Counted from the stretch's first letter, positions 38,935 through 48,767 are shown. The stretch is 62,529 nt of DNA from Bradyrhizobium sp. CCH5-F6 (GCF_001556045.1 NZ_LSIC01000180.1:1-62529), one strand, 5' to 3'. The notes: generated by a model not told the origin, from the letters alone. Made by a program: numbers and translations.

Positions 38935-39867
38935 ATGTCTGGGCTGCTCGACCTAACGATCAGGCAATTGCGGGCGCTTGCGGCACTATCGGCCAACGGC
39001 AGCATCACGGCGGCTGCCAACAAGCTCAATCTCACGCAGCCTGCGGTGACGCTGCAGTTGCGCAAACTTCAAGATCTGGCGGGACTGCCGTTGCTTCAAC
39101 GTACCAGCGACGGAATGTTGCTCACCGGAGCAGGGCGAGAGGTCCTTGCGTTGCATGGACGCATAGAGGCTGCCATGTCGTCCTGTGCGACCTCACTGGA
39201 TATGATTGCAGGCCGAACCGGTGGTCGCGTATCGATTGGCGCGGTTAGCACTGCGAAATATTTCGTCCCTTTTGCCATCGCCGCATTTTCAAAACTTCAT
39301 CCCAAGATCGATATTAGCCTGTCGATCGGCAATCGTCAGGAGATCCGTCAAGCGCTGCGCGGCTACGAACTCGATTTCGCGATCATGGGCCGCCCGCCGC
39401 CGGACGTTGAGGTGGAAACTCATCTGATCGGCGATCACCCCCACATCATCGTTGCGCCGAGGGGGCACTGGCTCGCGCAGGATTTCGGTCTGGCCGCAGT
39501 AGATCTCACCCACGAAACCTTCCTCACGCGCGAACAGGGTTCGGGGACGAGGATGCTCATGGAACAACTGTTTTCTGACACGGAGCTTCAGCCGACTGTC
39601 GGTATGGAGATGAGCAGTAATGAGACAATTAAGCAGGCGGTGATCGCCGGTCTCGGGATTGCGTTCATCTCCGCGCATACCGTCGCGACTGAACTTGAAG
39701 ACGGACGGTTGGTGGCTCTTGATGTCGCTGGCTTGCCCGTCGTTCGGCAATGGTTTGTGGTCAGGAGGCAAGACAAGGTGCTGCTACCTCCGGCACAAGC
39801 TATGCTTGATTTTCTGAGAGCTGAAGGCTCGCGCTTTCTTCCCGGGATGCCGGGAAAAGCGCTTTAG
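38935..39867 (+). CDS. cbbR: CbbR, LysR-type regulator of the cbb operon
   Basis: A 310-residue LysR regulator. The N-terminal helix-turn-helix reads LRALAALSANGSITAAANKL and continues NLTQPAVTLQLRKLQ. The effector domain begins near residue 90 (GRVSIGAVSTAKYFVPFAIAAF). It is divergent from cbbF, the standard CbbR arrangement, and should respond to a metabolite such as ribulose bisphosphate or NADPH. Confidence 0.92.
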   Translation: MSGLLDLTIRQLRALAALSANGSITAAANKLNLTQPAVTLQLRKLQDLAGLPLLQRTSDGMLLTGAGREVLALHGRIEAAMSSCATSLDMIAGRTGGRVSIGAVSTAKYFVPFAIAAFSKLHPKIDISLSIGNRQEIRQALRGYELDFAIMGRPPPDVEVETHLIGDHPHIIVAPRGHWLAQDFGLAAVDLTHETFLTREQGSGTRMLMEQLFSDTELQPTVGMEMSSNETIKQAVIAGLGIAFISAHTVATELEDGRLVALDVAGLPVVRQWFVVRRQDKVLLPPAQAMLDFLRAEGSRFLPGMPGKAL

Positions 39868-39911
39868 ACTAGAAGTGCGATGGCCGAGAAGGGAACCGCA
39901 GCATAACGCCC

Positions 39912-42296
39912 TCAGAATTGTCCGGCGAGCGTCAGGCGAATCGCCAGCGGTTCGACCGGATGCAGCACGCGGTCCATCACCCCGGTCTGGCAAACCACAG
40001 CCGGCGCCGTCGGCGCCCCCGCGGCAGGAAAGCACATTGCAAATAACGAATCCGATTTGATCAGCGAACCATAGGCATAAGTGATCTGGTCGGATCGGCT
40101 ATTGAGCAAATTGAAACCGTCGAGTTGCACGCGCCATCCGTTCTCGAAGCGGTAGCCCAGCCTTCCGTTAAGGAGCCCGGTTGCCGGAGATACAAAGGCT
40201 CGGTCCTCCGTAAGAGGTCGTGGTCCGAAATAACGATAGCGTAGGCCGGAAAACCACCCGGTTTTCTCGCCGAGCGTGATACCCGCAGAAGCGATCATGC
40301 TGGGAGCGCCGGGAATGTAGTTGCCGGGCGCGTTGCCAATCTGCGCCGCGGGGAAGCCGGCCAGCGATGCATACAGGGCGGCTTGATCCGGATCGTCGCC
40401 CCGGAAGCGCGCATGCGTCATGGCAATGTCCCCCTCCAGGCTGAGCCACGACACCGGCCGAAAATCGTTGGTCCATTCGATCCCATAGCGGCGGCTCGGC
40501 CGGCTGGCCTCAGTGTCGCCGGCGTCGCCGGAAAACAGGATTTCAGATGCCGAGTCGAGCATGAACAGGCTGACCGCGCTGGTCAGGCCTGGGATGGCCT
40601 TGGTGCGCAGGCCGACTTCCGCGCCACGGGTCTTGACCAGAAACGGCGAGGCCTGCAACGCAGAACCATCGGTGGGCGATTCCGTGATCGTCACTCCGCG
40701 GGCGTCGTTGCTGTGAAATCCCTCGCCGGCGTTGACGAAGAATTCGGTCTTGGCGAATGGGCCCAGCACGACACCGAATTTTGGGCTGCCGATCGCCGCA
40801 CTGGCATTGCCGGAATTGGCCGGGGCGAAATAGGAATTGACCGAGGTCTGGTAGAAGTCGCCGCGCCAGCCGACATTGGTTCGCAGCCAGTCGGTCCAGT
40901 GCAGCGTGTTCTGCACAAACACGCCGACGCTGCCCTCGCGCACCGCATCGCTGCGAATCGGCGACAGGAATTGGCGCTGCACGGTGTTATTCAGGTCCAG
41001 CCTGATATCGTCGTAGCGGCTCTGCACGCCGAATTCAGTTTCCATCGGCAGGCCGGCAAACTGGTTCTTGAAGGTGTGCGACGCGTTGATGCCGCCCAGG
41101 ATGCGGTCATCGTGCTGATGAAATTGATCGCCGTTGACGGGATCGGCGAGAAAATACGTGAAGTTGTTCCAGAGATTGAGCGAACTCTTAATGACGTAGA
41201 AATTAGCTTTCGATGCCCCCCCGGCGTCGGTTTGCGCCCAGCGCCCCGACAGCGAGAAGCGGTCGGAATTGCCGCCGTCGCTGGGATCGAACGCGCCATA
41301 GAGGCCGATCTGCCCGGATGCCACCGCGCGCGATGGTATCTGGTCGGTGGAATTCCACTTGTTCGCATAGGCCATGCCGGTCAGCGAGAAGCCGTCCTCG
41401 AAAGTGCCCTGGCTGTAGCGCATCACGCCGTTCAGCTTGCGCAGATTGTCCGGATTGTCCCACGGGCCGTTGTAGGTGTTGACCTCACCCGCGACCAGCA
41501 GGGTGCCCTCACCCACTTTGGCGGAGGTGACGCCAAGACCCCGGCGATAGCCGAAGCTGCCAATGGTCATCGACGCCATGGTCCTGATGCTGTCGAGTAG
41601 GTTGATGTGAACCGAGCCGACTGAAGAGAAATCGCCTTCGTCGGCGAAATAAGGGCCTTTCCGGATATCGACCGAGCGGATCAATTCCGGAATCAGAAAG
41701 TTGAGGTCGGCATAGCCCTGCCCGTGCGCGTGTGTACGCATGTTGACGGGCATGCCGTCGATCGAAATCGCCAGATCGGTGCCATGATCGAGGTTGAAGC
41801 CGCGCAGGAAATACTGGTTGGCCTTGCCGTCGCCGCTGTGCTGCGTGACGATCAGGCCGGGCACGACTTCAAGCGCTTCGACAGGCCGAGAAAACGGCCG
41901 CGCATTGACCTCCTCGCCGCTGACATTTTTTGCGCTCGACGATGTGATCGGCGGCGCCGCAGCCCCCAGGCCGTTCGCGACAGGAACGGCGTTGGAGACA
42001 GCGGCGACCGGGCTTTGGATCGGGTTACGCTTTGATTGCCCGCGTTTAGCGGCGTCGTTCTTTCGTTTAAGATTGGTGTCCTGGCGCCACCGAGGTGCGT
42101 TGACCTCAATGGCAGGAAGCTCAGTGGGTCTGGCGTTCTGTGCCGATGCGCTCGATACGACGTCAGCCAGACAAGCCATCAACACTGCGCCGCACCCGCA
42201 TGCACACCGATGGATCACTTGAAGCGCCGTCGGCGACCGGCGCGATGAACGGATCGGCTCCCCAACCGAAGTGAACCCGCTCGAAGATGCCCGCAT
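39912..42296 (-). CDS. TonB-dependent receptor, probably for nickel
   Basis: A 794-residue outer-membrane receptor with a leader (MRASSSGFTSVGEPIRSSRR, hydrophobic VLMACLADVVSSASAQ). The plug domain has SRPVEALEVVPGLIVTQHSG and YFLRGFNLDHGTDLAISIDG; the barrel ends LAIRLTLAGQF. ATG 42296 has GGGGAC six bases upstream. The upstream gene is nikR, with a NikR operator between, so the ligand is most likely a nickel chelate. It converges with cbbR. Confidence 0.85.
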   Translation of the reverse strand: MRASSSGFTSVGEPIRSSRRSPTALQVIHRCACGCGAVLMACLADVVSSASAQNARPTELPAIEVNAPRWRQDTNLKRKNDAAKRGQSKRNPIQSPVAAVSNAVPVANGLGAAAPPITSSSAKNVSGEEVNARPFSRPVEALEVVPGLIVTQHSGDGKANQYFLRGFNLDHGTDLAISIDGMPVNMRTHAHGQGYADLNFLIPELIRSVDIRKGPYFADEGDFSSVGSVHINLLDSIRTMASMTIGSFGYRRGLGVTSAKVGEGTLLVAGEVNTYNGPWDNPDNLRKLNGVMRYSQGTFEDGFSLTGMAYANKWNSTDQIPSRAVASGQIGLYGAFDPSDGGNSDRFSLSGRWAQTDAGGASKANFYVIKSSLNLWNNFTYFLADPVNGDQFHQHDDRILGGINASHTFKNQFAGLPMETEFGVQSRYDDIRLDLNNTVQRQFLSPIRSDAVREGSVGVFVQNTLHWTDWLRTNVGWRGDFYQTSVNSYFAPANSGNASAAIGSPKFGVVLGPFAKTEFFVNAGEGFHSNDARGVTITESPTDGSALQASPFLVKTRGAEVGLRTKAIPGLTSAVSLFMLDSASEILFSGDAGDTEASRPSRRYGIEWTNDFRPVSWLSLEGDIAMTHARFRGDDPDQAALYASLAGFPAAQIGNAPGNYIPGAPSMIASAGITLGEKTGWFSGLRYRYFGPRPLTEDRAFVSPATGLLNGRLGYRFENGWRVQLDGFNLLNSRSDQITYAYGSLIKSDSLFAMCFPAAGAPTAPAVVCQTGVMDRVLHPVEPLAIRLTLAGQF

Positions 42297-42438
42297 AGCC
42301 GTCCCCAATCGTAGCCTCCCGTAACGAGAAACACACAAGGATCGGCGTCTTATTTGCGTGACAATGGCCGACTTGATGTATGAATCCTCGATGTCAGGCC
42401 CGTGTTCTGGCCCGACACGAACCGCACGCTGACATAGC

Positions 42439-42470
42439 GAGTATGATATTGTCAATACTTCAGCATACTC
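42439..42470. promoter_or_regulatory. NikR operator
   Basis: GTATGA at 42441-42446, 16 bases, then GCATAC at 42463-42468. The consensus is GTATGA-N16-TCATAC. With outer bases the arms are GAGTATG and CATACTC, a perfect 7-bp inverted pair. It lies between the divergent TonB-receptor and nikR genes. Confidence 0.85.
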
Positions 42471-42494
42471 TTTGCAACCGGCAGGAGAATCGAA

Positions 42495-42947
42495 TTGCAG
42501 CGCATCACGATCACTCTCGACGACGACCTGATGGACGACCTTGATCGCATGATCGCCGAACACGGCTATCAGAACCGTTCCGAGGCGATCCGCGATTTCA
42601 CCCGCGCCGGCATGCAGCAGGCCGCGCAAAAGATGGGAAACTCCGGAGAATGCGTCGCCGCATTGGTCTACGTCTACGACCATGCCGCGCGCGATCTGTC
42701 GCGCCGCCTGGTGGAGAATTACCACGGGCACCACGATCTCTCGATGGCGACACTTCACGTTCACCTCGACGACGACAACTGCATGGAGGTAACTGCCTTG
42801 AAGGGTATTGGCTCAGAAGTTCAGCATTTCGCCGAACACATCATCGCCGAGCGCGGTGTGCGTTACGGCCGGCTGGTGATGATACCGACCGAGGATGGCA
42901 AGAAGACCGCCTCAACTCGCAAAGCAAGTAACCATCGGCACCGCTGA
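42495..42947 (+). CDS. nikR: NikR, nickel-responsive repressor
   Basis: A 150-residue ribbon-helix-helix/ACT regulator starting with TTG (MQRITITLDDDLMDDLD), preceded by a GGAG about eight bases upstream. DNA-binding residues lie in YQNRSEAIRDFTR. The nickel site residues are the His of ENYHGHHDLSM, the histidines of LHVHLDDDNCMEV and the Cys therein. It should repress the adjacent receptor when nickel is sufficient. The C-terminal 15 residues are basic and variable. Confidence 0.95.
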   Translation: MQRITITLDDDLMDDLDRMIAEHGYQNRSEAIRDFTRAGMQQAAQKMGNSGECVAALVYVYDHAARDLSRRLVENYHGHHDLSMATLHVHLDDDNCMEVTALKGIGSEVQHFAEHIIAERGVRYGRLVMIPTEDGKKTASTRKASNHRHR

Positions 42948-43014
42948 TGTCCGGCCAACCCTATGCCTCGGTGTTCGCGCGACGACGGGAAAACTTCCGG
43001 CTCCCGTCGCGCGA

Positions 43015-44331
43015 TCATCCCTCGCCGCCTATATGCTTCCGGCGGATACGCCGCACCACGGACCAGATCGTCAACGCCGCAATCGGCACAAAGGTGGCGA
43101 TGACAAGATTCGGCTCGACCGGAAGCTTTCCGGTGTCGTGTGCAGCCTTGGCGAGATATCCGAATAGTCCCACGACATAATATGTGATCGCAGCGACCGA
43201 CAACCCCTCGACCGTGGTCTGCAAGCGCAACTGCAGGCGGGTGCGGGCGTTCATCGATTGCAGTAATTCCTGATTCTGCTGCTCAAGTTCAACATCGACG
43301 CGGGTTCGCAGAAGATTGGCGGCACGCGATAGCTTGGCCGAGAGATTGGCCTGCCGCGCCTCCAGCGTGACGCATGTACGCATGGCCGGCGCCATTCGGC
43401 GCGCCAGGAACGAGGACCATGTCGGGAATTCACCGAGCTTCCGCTCGCCGATCGTTACTAGCCGCTGTTGGACGATTTCCTCATAGGCCCGGCTGGCACC
43501 AAAACGAAACACGCTCGCCGCAGCACCTGCTTCAACTTCCGCAGCGAGTTCAGTCAATTCGTTCAGCAAATGGCGATTACTGGAAAGATCATTTGCATTG
43601 CGCATCTCATCGGTCACCTCGGCGAGCCGCCGTTCGATCATACTGATCGAAGGCGCGAGCCGTCGAGCTTCCGGCAAACCAAGAAAGGCAAGTGTGCGAT
43701 AGGTTTCAATCTCGATGACGCGCTGAACGAGCGCTCCCGCGCGCTCCGGACTCATCCCGCGGTCGATGATAAGGATACGCACGAAGCCCGAAGTTTCAGT
43801 TTGAAAATCCGTGGCATAAACAGCCTTACCGTCAGAATTCTCGGCAACTGCAAGGCTTGTACGCTGAAACAATTGCTGCGGGATAGTGCGTTCGGCATTT
43901 TCGGACAGAAGGTGCAGATTGACCGCCACCAACAAGGGGCCGGGCTGAGGAACAAGCGCCATCGGCGATGCAAGCGATGCAGCACTCGGCTCGAATGGTC
44001 TCGTATCGGCTTCAGACGAGATTTCCCAGCTATAGGTCGTGAATTCGGAATGCTGCTCCCAGCGCAAGCGAAGCTCTCCGAACGACACGCGATGGTATTT
44101 TTCTTCTGGCGACGGTGCGGCGATGCCGTGCACTACGCAAAATTCAACAAAATTCGCTCTATCTGTCTGCGCACGTCCGCCCGAGGTATCGAACGCAAAG
44201 TGAAGGATTCGGCTCGGAACAGAAATCGATGTGAACGGCCGAGCGTGCAACTCACTTAAAACCGCCGCGCGCAACGGATGGGTCGTTAAGCCGACGGCAT
44301 TGTTATCGCCAATAGAGACAACGTCACTCAC
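43015..44331 (-). CDS. DUF3422 family membrane protein
   Basis: A 438-residue protein of the DUF3422 family. The N-terminus (HPLRAAVLSELHARPF) matches the family opening. A large soluble domain includes coiled-coil segments (ISMIERRLAEVTDEMRNAN, LEQQNQELLQSMNARTRLQL), then two C-terminal helices (GLSVAAITYYVVGLFGYL, LVIATFVPIAALTIWSVV) and a basic tail. Function is unknown; it resembles a membrane-tethered coiled-coil protein. Its neighbours are nikR and the conjugation module. Confidence 0.85.
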   Translation of the reverse strand: MSDVVSIGDNNAVGLTTHPLRAAVLSELHARPFTSISVPSRILHFAFDTSGGRAQTDRANFVEFCVVHGIAAPSPEEKYHRVSFGELRLRWEQHSEFTTYSWEISSEADTRPFEPSAASLASPMALVPQPGPLLVAVNLHLLSENAERTIPQQLFQRTSLAVAENSDGKAVYATDFQTETSGFVRILIIDRGMSPERAGALVQRVIEIETYRTLAFLGLPEARRLAPSISMIERRLAEVTDEMRNANDLSSNRHLLNELTELAAEVEAGAAASVFRFGASRAYEEIVQQRLVTIGERKLGEFPTWSSFLARRMAPAMRTCVTLEARQANLSAKLSRAANLLRTRVDVELEQQNQELLQSMNARTRLQLRLQTTVEGLSVAAITYYVVGLFGYLAKAAHDTGKLPVEPNLVIATFVPIAALTIWSVVRRIRRKHIGGEG

Positions 44332-45007
44332 AACGGCGTTCCGCTATACGATTTCGAATGCCATCGCATAAAACAATTCATCAAGCGTTACCGTTTCCCG
44401 CTGCTAGCGTTCGGCCACCGTTGGTAGCGCAGGCGCATGTGCCAGCCTTCAAAGGTCGAACTGCAGAATTTTCGCCCACTAGAGACTAGCGTCATAGGCG
44501 ACGTTATACGAATTATCTCTAACCGAATTCAAGGTATTCACAACGGAGCGACCTGTTCAGCAAGAGCGGCACATTTGAATGCGGTCACAAGGGCTGTTAG
44601 CTGTTTGGGTAAACGTATTCGCTTTACGACTAACGCAGCCTCCGTCAGGTATGTTCGAGAGCGGGCCACGCAGATGTATTGACAACCTATCTGGCTGAAC
44701 CATCAGGCAGTTACGCGAAGAGAACGAGCGCCGCAATCCAATCCCGACTTTCGCTTACGCTCTTCACAGCAAAGATAATTTACATCTGATTGGCGGCGGC
44801 TATGCGAGCGCCCTGCAAAGATCCTTTACACGTCGGCGCCGTCAGACCTGGCCATCTTTCTCCAGCGAGGGTTAGTAATCCATGCCGAAGCGTTTTGCCG
44901 TACCCATCATCAATACTTGGCGGCGTCAATCGGCAAGGGTAGAAGACAACTGAGAGCTAACTCAAACGTTGTGCACTTCCCTTCGAAGGCAGAGGTGATG
45001 GTAGAGC
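44332..45007. other. 676-base gap with no supported gene
   Basis: The gap between DUF3422 and LysR lies at the junction of cargo and conjugation modules. An 81-codon plus-strand frame at 44437-44682 has no ribosome-binding site or recognisable motif. I see no RNA gene or clear repeat here. Base composition looks lower in GC than in neighbouring genes, as expected for a recombination joint or a promoter region. Confidence 0.5.
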
Positions 45008-45958
45008 ATGGACAATGACTCGAGACTACCAAGCACACCCTTTGTTGCGCGAGCATCGACCGTCGGTCTCCAACATCTCCGATATGCCGTAGCGGCCGCA
45101 GATCACGGCAGTTTTCGGCGAGCGGCGGATGCGTTGCTGCTCCGGCAATCAACCTTGAGTCGCTGTATTCGCCAGCTCGAAGGCTCAATTGGTATTGTGG
45201 TCTTCGACCGGTCAAGCGGTGGCGTTCGAGCCACTGAAACCGGTCGTACTTTTCTTCGAGAGGCCCGATCGATCCTGGGACAACTGGACGCATTGATCGC
45301 GGCCACACAAACCAGCGGGCGTGGCGAGGCAGGGCGACTCACGATCGGTTTCTATACATCACTCTCGGCCGGGAACCTGCGCGCGACCCTACTGGATTTC
45401 AAACAGCGGTTTCCGCAGGTCGAACTTGGAACAGTCGAGAGATCACGGATGCAACTCGTCACCTCGTTGCGGCATGGCGCATTGGATATTGCGATCGTCA
45501 CCGGCGAGGCGGCTCTCGAAAGTAACAACGTCTTGCCGCTATGGAGCGAACGTGTCTTGGTCGCATTGCCGGAAAATCATTCCCTGGCAGACCGAGACAC
45601 AATTTATTGGACCGACCTTCGGAGTAAGATCGTTCTGCTGAGTCAATACGATCCGGGCCGAGAACTTGAGGACCTTCTGATGTCGAAGCTCGTCTCCCCT
45701 GAGGACCGCCCTAAAATCGAACGCCATGACGTCAGCCGTGCGATCATTAAGAGCCTCGTGAGTGTGGGGTTCGGCATCAGCCTAGTGACTGAATCTGACA
45801 TTGGCGCAAGCTTTTCGGGACTGATTTATCGGGACCTACGCGATGGCGCCGGAGCGAGCCGAATCGGCTATTCTGCTCATTGGAGGTCAGATAACGACAA
45901 CCCGGCGCTGGCGAGTTTTCTTAGATTTCTCGGAGAGCGCTATCCTTCACCGTCCTAA
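45008..45958 (+). CDS. LysR-type regulator of the conjugation module
   Basis: A 316-residue LysR protein. The DNA-binding domain is LQHLRYAVAAADHGSFRRAA followed by LLLRQSTLSRCIRQLE, and the ligand domain begins GRLTIGFYTSLSAGNLRATLL. Trb-type ICEs of alphaproteobacteria commonly end trbI-DUF2274-lysR in opposite orientation, as here. It is the probable regulator of transfer genes. Its stop overlaps the decayed copy described below. Confidence 0.88.
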   Translation: MDNDSRLPSTPFVARASTVGLQHLRYAVAAADHGSFRRAADALLLRQSTLSRCIRQLEGSIGIVVFDRSSGGVRATETGRTFLREARSILGQLDALIAATQTSGRGEAGRLTIGFYTSLSAGNLRATLLDFKQRFPQVELGTVERSRMQLVTSLRHGALDIAIVTGEAALESNNVLPLWSERVLVALPENHSLADRDTIYWTDLRSKIVLLSQYDPGRELEDLLMSKLVSPEDRPKIERHDVSRAIIKSLVSVGFGISLVTESDIGASFSGLIYRDLRDGAGASRIGYSAHWRSDNDNPALASFLRFLGERYPSPS

Positions 45959-46385
45959 GCCGTTTGATTCATGCGCCGAGCTTTTCCGAAGGCGCGGTCA
46001 ACGGCCATGAGCCGCACCAGCATCGGTGCGATGAGTTTGGAGGGATCGGCGATTGGCTGCTCGCTTTCACGAGCTGGCACGGTGGCATAGGCACTCAGAT
46101 CGCGATGCACGGCGGGCGAGCTCTCGCTGGGGCCGCGGCGAAGCGCCTGGATAATATCGCCGTTGTTGCCGTATCCGAGCCCGCACCCATTGCACATCCA
46201 ACGCGGAGCAACGTGGAGAGAAGTGCCGCTCTGAACAAAGCGTCCCAGTGATTGTCGACCTCATCCTCGAGACCCGCATAACCGGCTGCATCAGCGCCAG
46301 GCTGACGCTCCAACACGATGAAACGACCGTTCGGCATAACCAGGCGAGTCCAAACCAGCAGTTTTCTCACGCTGCCGAGCGTGCG
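45955..46385 (-). pseudogene. Decayed trbI-DUF2274 remnant
   Basis: Immediately after the DUF2274 stop, the minus strand again encodes a trbI C-terminus (KLLVWTRLVMPNGRFIVLER..., DEVDNHWDALF), then after a frameshift GDIIQALRRGPSES. This is fused by deletion to a DUF2274 end (AVHRDLSAYATVPARESEQ...LIAPMLVRLMAVDRAFGKAR). It is clearly homologous to the intact pair at 46386-46990 but visibly diverged at the nucleotide level, so it is not a fresh duplication. It is best read as the end of another ICE's trb module. Confidence 0.85.
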
Positions 46386-46625
46386 CTATCCGGTACCCGC
46401 CAGTTGCTGGGTCGCTCGGCGGGTCTTTGCAAACGCGCGATCGGTCGCCATAAATCGCGCGAGCATGGGCGCGATCAGTTTGCCCGGGTCAGCAATCGAC
46501 CGTCCGGTTTCTCTTCCAAGGGCATCGGCGTAAGCGAGCAGGTCACGGTGCACGGCCGCCGGAAGTTCTACCGCTAACTTTACTGGTTTGTCGTCTACGA
46601 TCGAGCCGAGTTTAAGTTTTGCCAT
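46386..46625 (-). CDS. DUF2274 protein
   Basis: A 79-residue protein of the DUF2274 family, normally encoded just after trbI in trb-type ICEs. ATG 46625 follows an AGGGAG site. Key segments: LKLGSIVDDKPVKLAVELPA and AAVHRDLLAYADALGRETGR, with IAPMLARFMATDRAF. The form suggests a ribbon-helix-helix-like fold, but function is unknown. The start codon lies 4 bases after the trbI stop. Confidence 0.85.
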   Translation of the reverse strand: MAKLKLGSIVDDKPVKLAVELPAAVHRDLLAYADALGRETGRSIADPGKLIAPMLARFMATDRAFAKTRRATQQLAGTG

Positions 46626-46629
46626 CTCC

Positions 46630-47814
46630 CTATCCTTTATACGGCTCAAGCACCAAATCGCGGTTCACGATCACACGGACTGGGAAACCCGCCCGAATAG
46701 CGAGGGTAGGCTGGATATTGAGATTTCGCCGAACCACCTGTTGTCCCGTTTGATTTAGGGAGTCTCCTGCCCCACGACGCAGCGCCTGAATAATATTGCT
46801 GTCGTTACCGCTAGAACCGAGTTCGGTGCCAACGCTCAACAAAGTCGAGAGCGCCGCGCCTTTGAACAGTTCGAGCCAGTGATTGTCGACCTCATCCTGA
46901 AGGCCAGCGTAACCACCAGCATCGGCTCCGGGTTGGCGTTCGAGCACAATAGAGCGACCATTTGGCATTAAGAGCCGGGTCCAAACCAGGAGGACGCGTG
47001 ACTGCCCGAAGGCGACTTGGCTGTCGTAGATCCCGATCAATCGGGCGCCTTGTGGGATCAACCGCGCTCGCCCGGTCGGCGTGTCATAAACATTTTCTGT
47101 AACCTGCGCGGTGATTTGGCCCGGCATATCTGAGCGGATCCCGGTGATGAGAGCGCCCGGAATGATTGTGCCGGCTTGGACCACGAAGGGGGACGCCGGC
47201 CTCGCCAAGCGATCGGGACTGGTGGTTCGGCGATCGACAGGCGCGTTGACGAATGCGAGCTTCCGATCCTGACCGTTCTGAGAGAAAACCTCGTCCGACG
47301 ACGACGCTGCGTTTGCTGATGCTTCATTGGACGTAGAGTTCGCGCCCGATGGCCGAATATTCGTGGCGGCGAATACTTTGCTAGTACGAGCCGCCTCCGA
47401 CTCTTGGTTCACTCGTTGCTGTTCTGAATCAACTGCGAGCGGACCGGATTGGTTTTGTGCAGCGACAATCGGACGGCCGAGATCACCCGGCAGCGGCGGT
47501 CCGAGTCGCGGAGCTTCCCGGGGCATTCCGGCGTAGTCTTTTGGCAGGCTGGAGAGTTGATCTGCTACGTTGTGGTGATCGGTCGAGTAGGAATCATCCG
47601 AGGCAGGCGCACGCCTTTGACCGGTTTGCAGGGCCCAGAAGATAGCACCAGAGATGAAGGTAAGCGCCACAGCCGTGCCTCCGACCAGAGCTTTGCGCGA
47701 GAGGCGCGAAACCCGAGCACGATCGGGCCGAAGCCGGAAGGAGTTCTCAACCTCCACCTCGGGCTGCGGCTTATCATTGGTGCGGCTTGCGACCTTGCCC
47801 TCAGCATCAGTCAT
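46630..47814 (-). CDS. trbI: TrbI, conjugal type IV secretion component (VirB10-like)
   Basis: A 394-residue inner/outer-membrane spanning channel protein. The cytosolic N-terminus carries DKPQPEVEVENSFRLRPDR, and a helix ALVGGTAVALTFISGAIFWAL follows. After a Pro/Ser-rich linker comes the VirB10 C-terminal domain (FVVQAGTIIPGALITGI, LIPQGARLIGIYDSQVAFGQ, LDRVIVNRD-like FPVRVIVNRDLVLEPY). It overlaps trbG by four bases. Confidence 0.95.
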   Translation of the reverse strand: MTDAEGKVASRTNDKPQPEVEVENSFRLRPDRARVSRLSRKALVGGTAVALTFISGAIFWALQTGQRRAPASDDSYSTDHHNVADQLSSLPKDYAGMPREAPRLGPPLPGDLGRPIVAAQNQSGPLAVDSEQQRVNQESEAARTSKVFAATNIRPSGANSTSNEASANAASSSDEVFSQNGQDRKLAFVNAPVDRRTTSPDRLARPASPFVVQAGTIIPGALITGIRSDMPGQITAQVTENVYDTPTGRARLIPQGARLIGIYDSQVAFGQSRVLLVWTRLLMPNGRSIVLERQPGADAGGYAGLQDEVDNHWLELFKGAALSTLLSVGTELGSSGNDSNIIQALRRGAGDSLNQTGQQVVRRNLNIQPTLAIRAGFPVRVIVNRDLVLEPYKG

Positions 47815-48767
47815 TGAGGCCTCCCATCTGTTCGGATGATGCGCACCTTTTGTTGATCTTCACCGCCTAGCCGCAGTTCGGCGGCTGCAAATAGCCGATC
47901 GACGATGAGTGCATTTCCGAACGCTCGGTAATTGACGAGCGCCGTTTTGCCGTCCGAGTTGATGACGAACAGCGGCGGCATCTCGCCTTGGCCAATACCA
48001 GGCGACAATTCGATGTAGACTTTGCGTCCATCGTCATAGGCATTGACAGGGCGCCAGGGCGGGTTGTCTCCTTCGAAGCGATAGCGATAGCGCCGCTGGG
48101 CAGGACCCGGAATAAACGGCTTCAGCGAGAGAGCACGATCGCGCGCAGCTCGATCCTCAGGATAGAACCAGGAGACTGAAGGCATGTATGGCTTTTCACG
48201 GGAGCGGAGTTCGATCAGATAGGTCCGCCGATCTGTGTTGAGAATTAGGTTGGTTTCGATGGCCGCCCGGGTCGGCTTGACCATGATATGGACCCGCCGT
48301 GTGTCCCCGCTCCCACTCTCGGTATCGCCGACGACCCAACGCACTGTGTCGCCGGCAGCAACAGGTCCCGAGCCGATCAACTGCTCTCCCGGCTCCAACG
48401 CAATATCGGTAATCTGTCCTGGTGCGGCATAAACTTGATAAAGCGCGCCGGAGCTATATGGAAATACCTGAACGGCGTTGAAGTAGCCTGCCTTCCTGGG
48501 CTGAACGCGAGCCGCATCATTGGCGCTGTCAATCCGCTCAATCGGCTCCCTGGCTTCCTTTTCCTTGCCGCCGCGCGCGGGTGTCCAGGCGGGCGGCACG
48601 TGAAGTGATCGCGGACGATCGTCCGCCAACTGCGGCTGATCGGGAGGCGCCGGGATTTCGTCGTCATAACTGATTTGCGGCGGCTTGAATGTTGTGCAGC
48701 CCGAGAGAGTATAGGCGCAGATCAGAAGAGCTGAGAGCCTCTTTCCAGTTTTCTTTGGCGGTGACAT
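47811..48767 (-). CDS. trbG: TrbG, conjugal channel protein (VirB9-like)
   Basis: A 318-residue VirB9-like periplasmic/outer membrane subunit from ATG 48767 (MSPPKKTGKRLSALLICAYT), with a lipoprotein-type leader ending LSGCTTF. The domain contains VQVFPYSSGALYQVYAAPGQ and the C-terminal MPPLFVINSDGKTALVNYR. A longer start would overlap trbF more heavily. It binds TrbI. Confidence 0.94.
   Translation of the reverse strand: MSPPKKTGKRLSALLICAYTLSGCTTFKPPQISYDDEIPAPPDQPQLADDRPRSLHVPPAWTPARGGKEKEAREPIERIDSANDAARVQPRKAGYFNAVQVFPYSSGALYQVYAAPGQITDIALEPGEQLIGSGPVAAGDTVRWVVGDTESGSGDTRRVHIMVKPTRAAIETNLILNTDRRTYLIELRSREKPYMPSVSWFYPEDRAARDRALSLKPFIPGPAQRRYRYRFEGDNPPWRPVNAYDDGRKVYIELSPGIGQGEMPPLFVINSDGKTALVNYRAFGNALIVDRLFAAAELRLGGEDQQKVRIIRTDGRPQ

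Noticed and set aside
40383..41600. 405-codon frame antisense to the TonB receptor
   Set aside because: Shadow frame; the receptor reading is continuous and recognisable.
44437..44682. 81-codon gene between DUF3422 and LysR
   Set aside because: No ribosome-binding site, no recognisable domain, odd composition.
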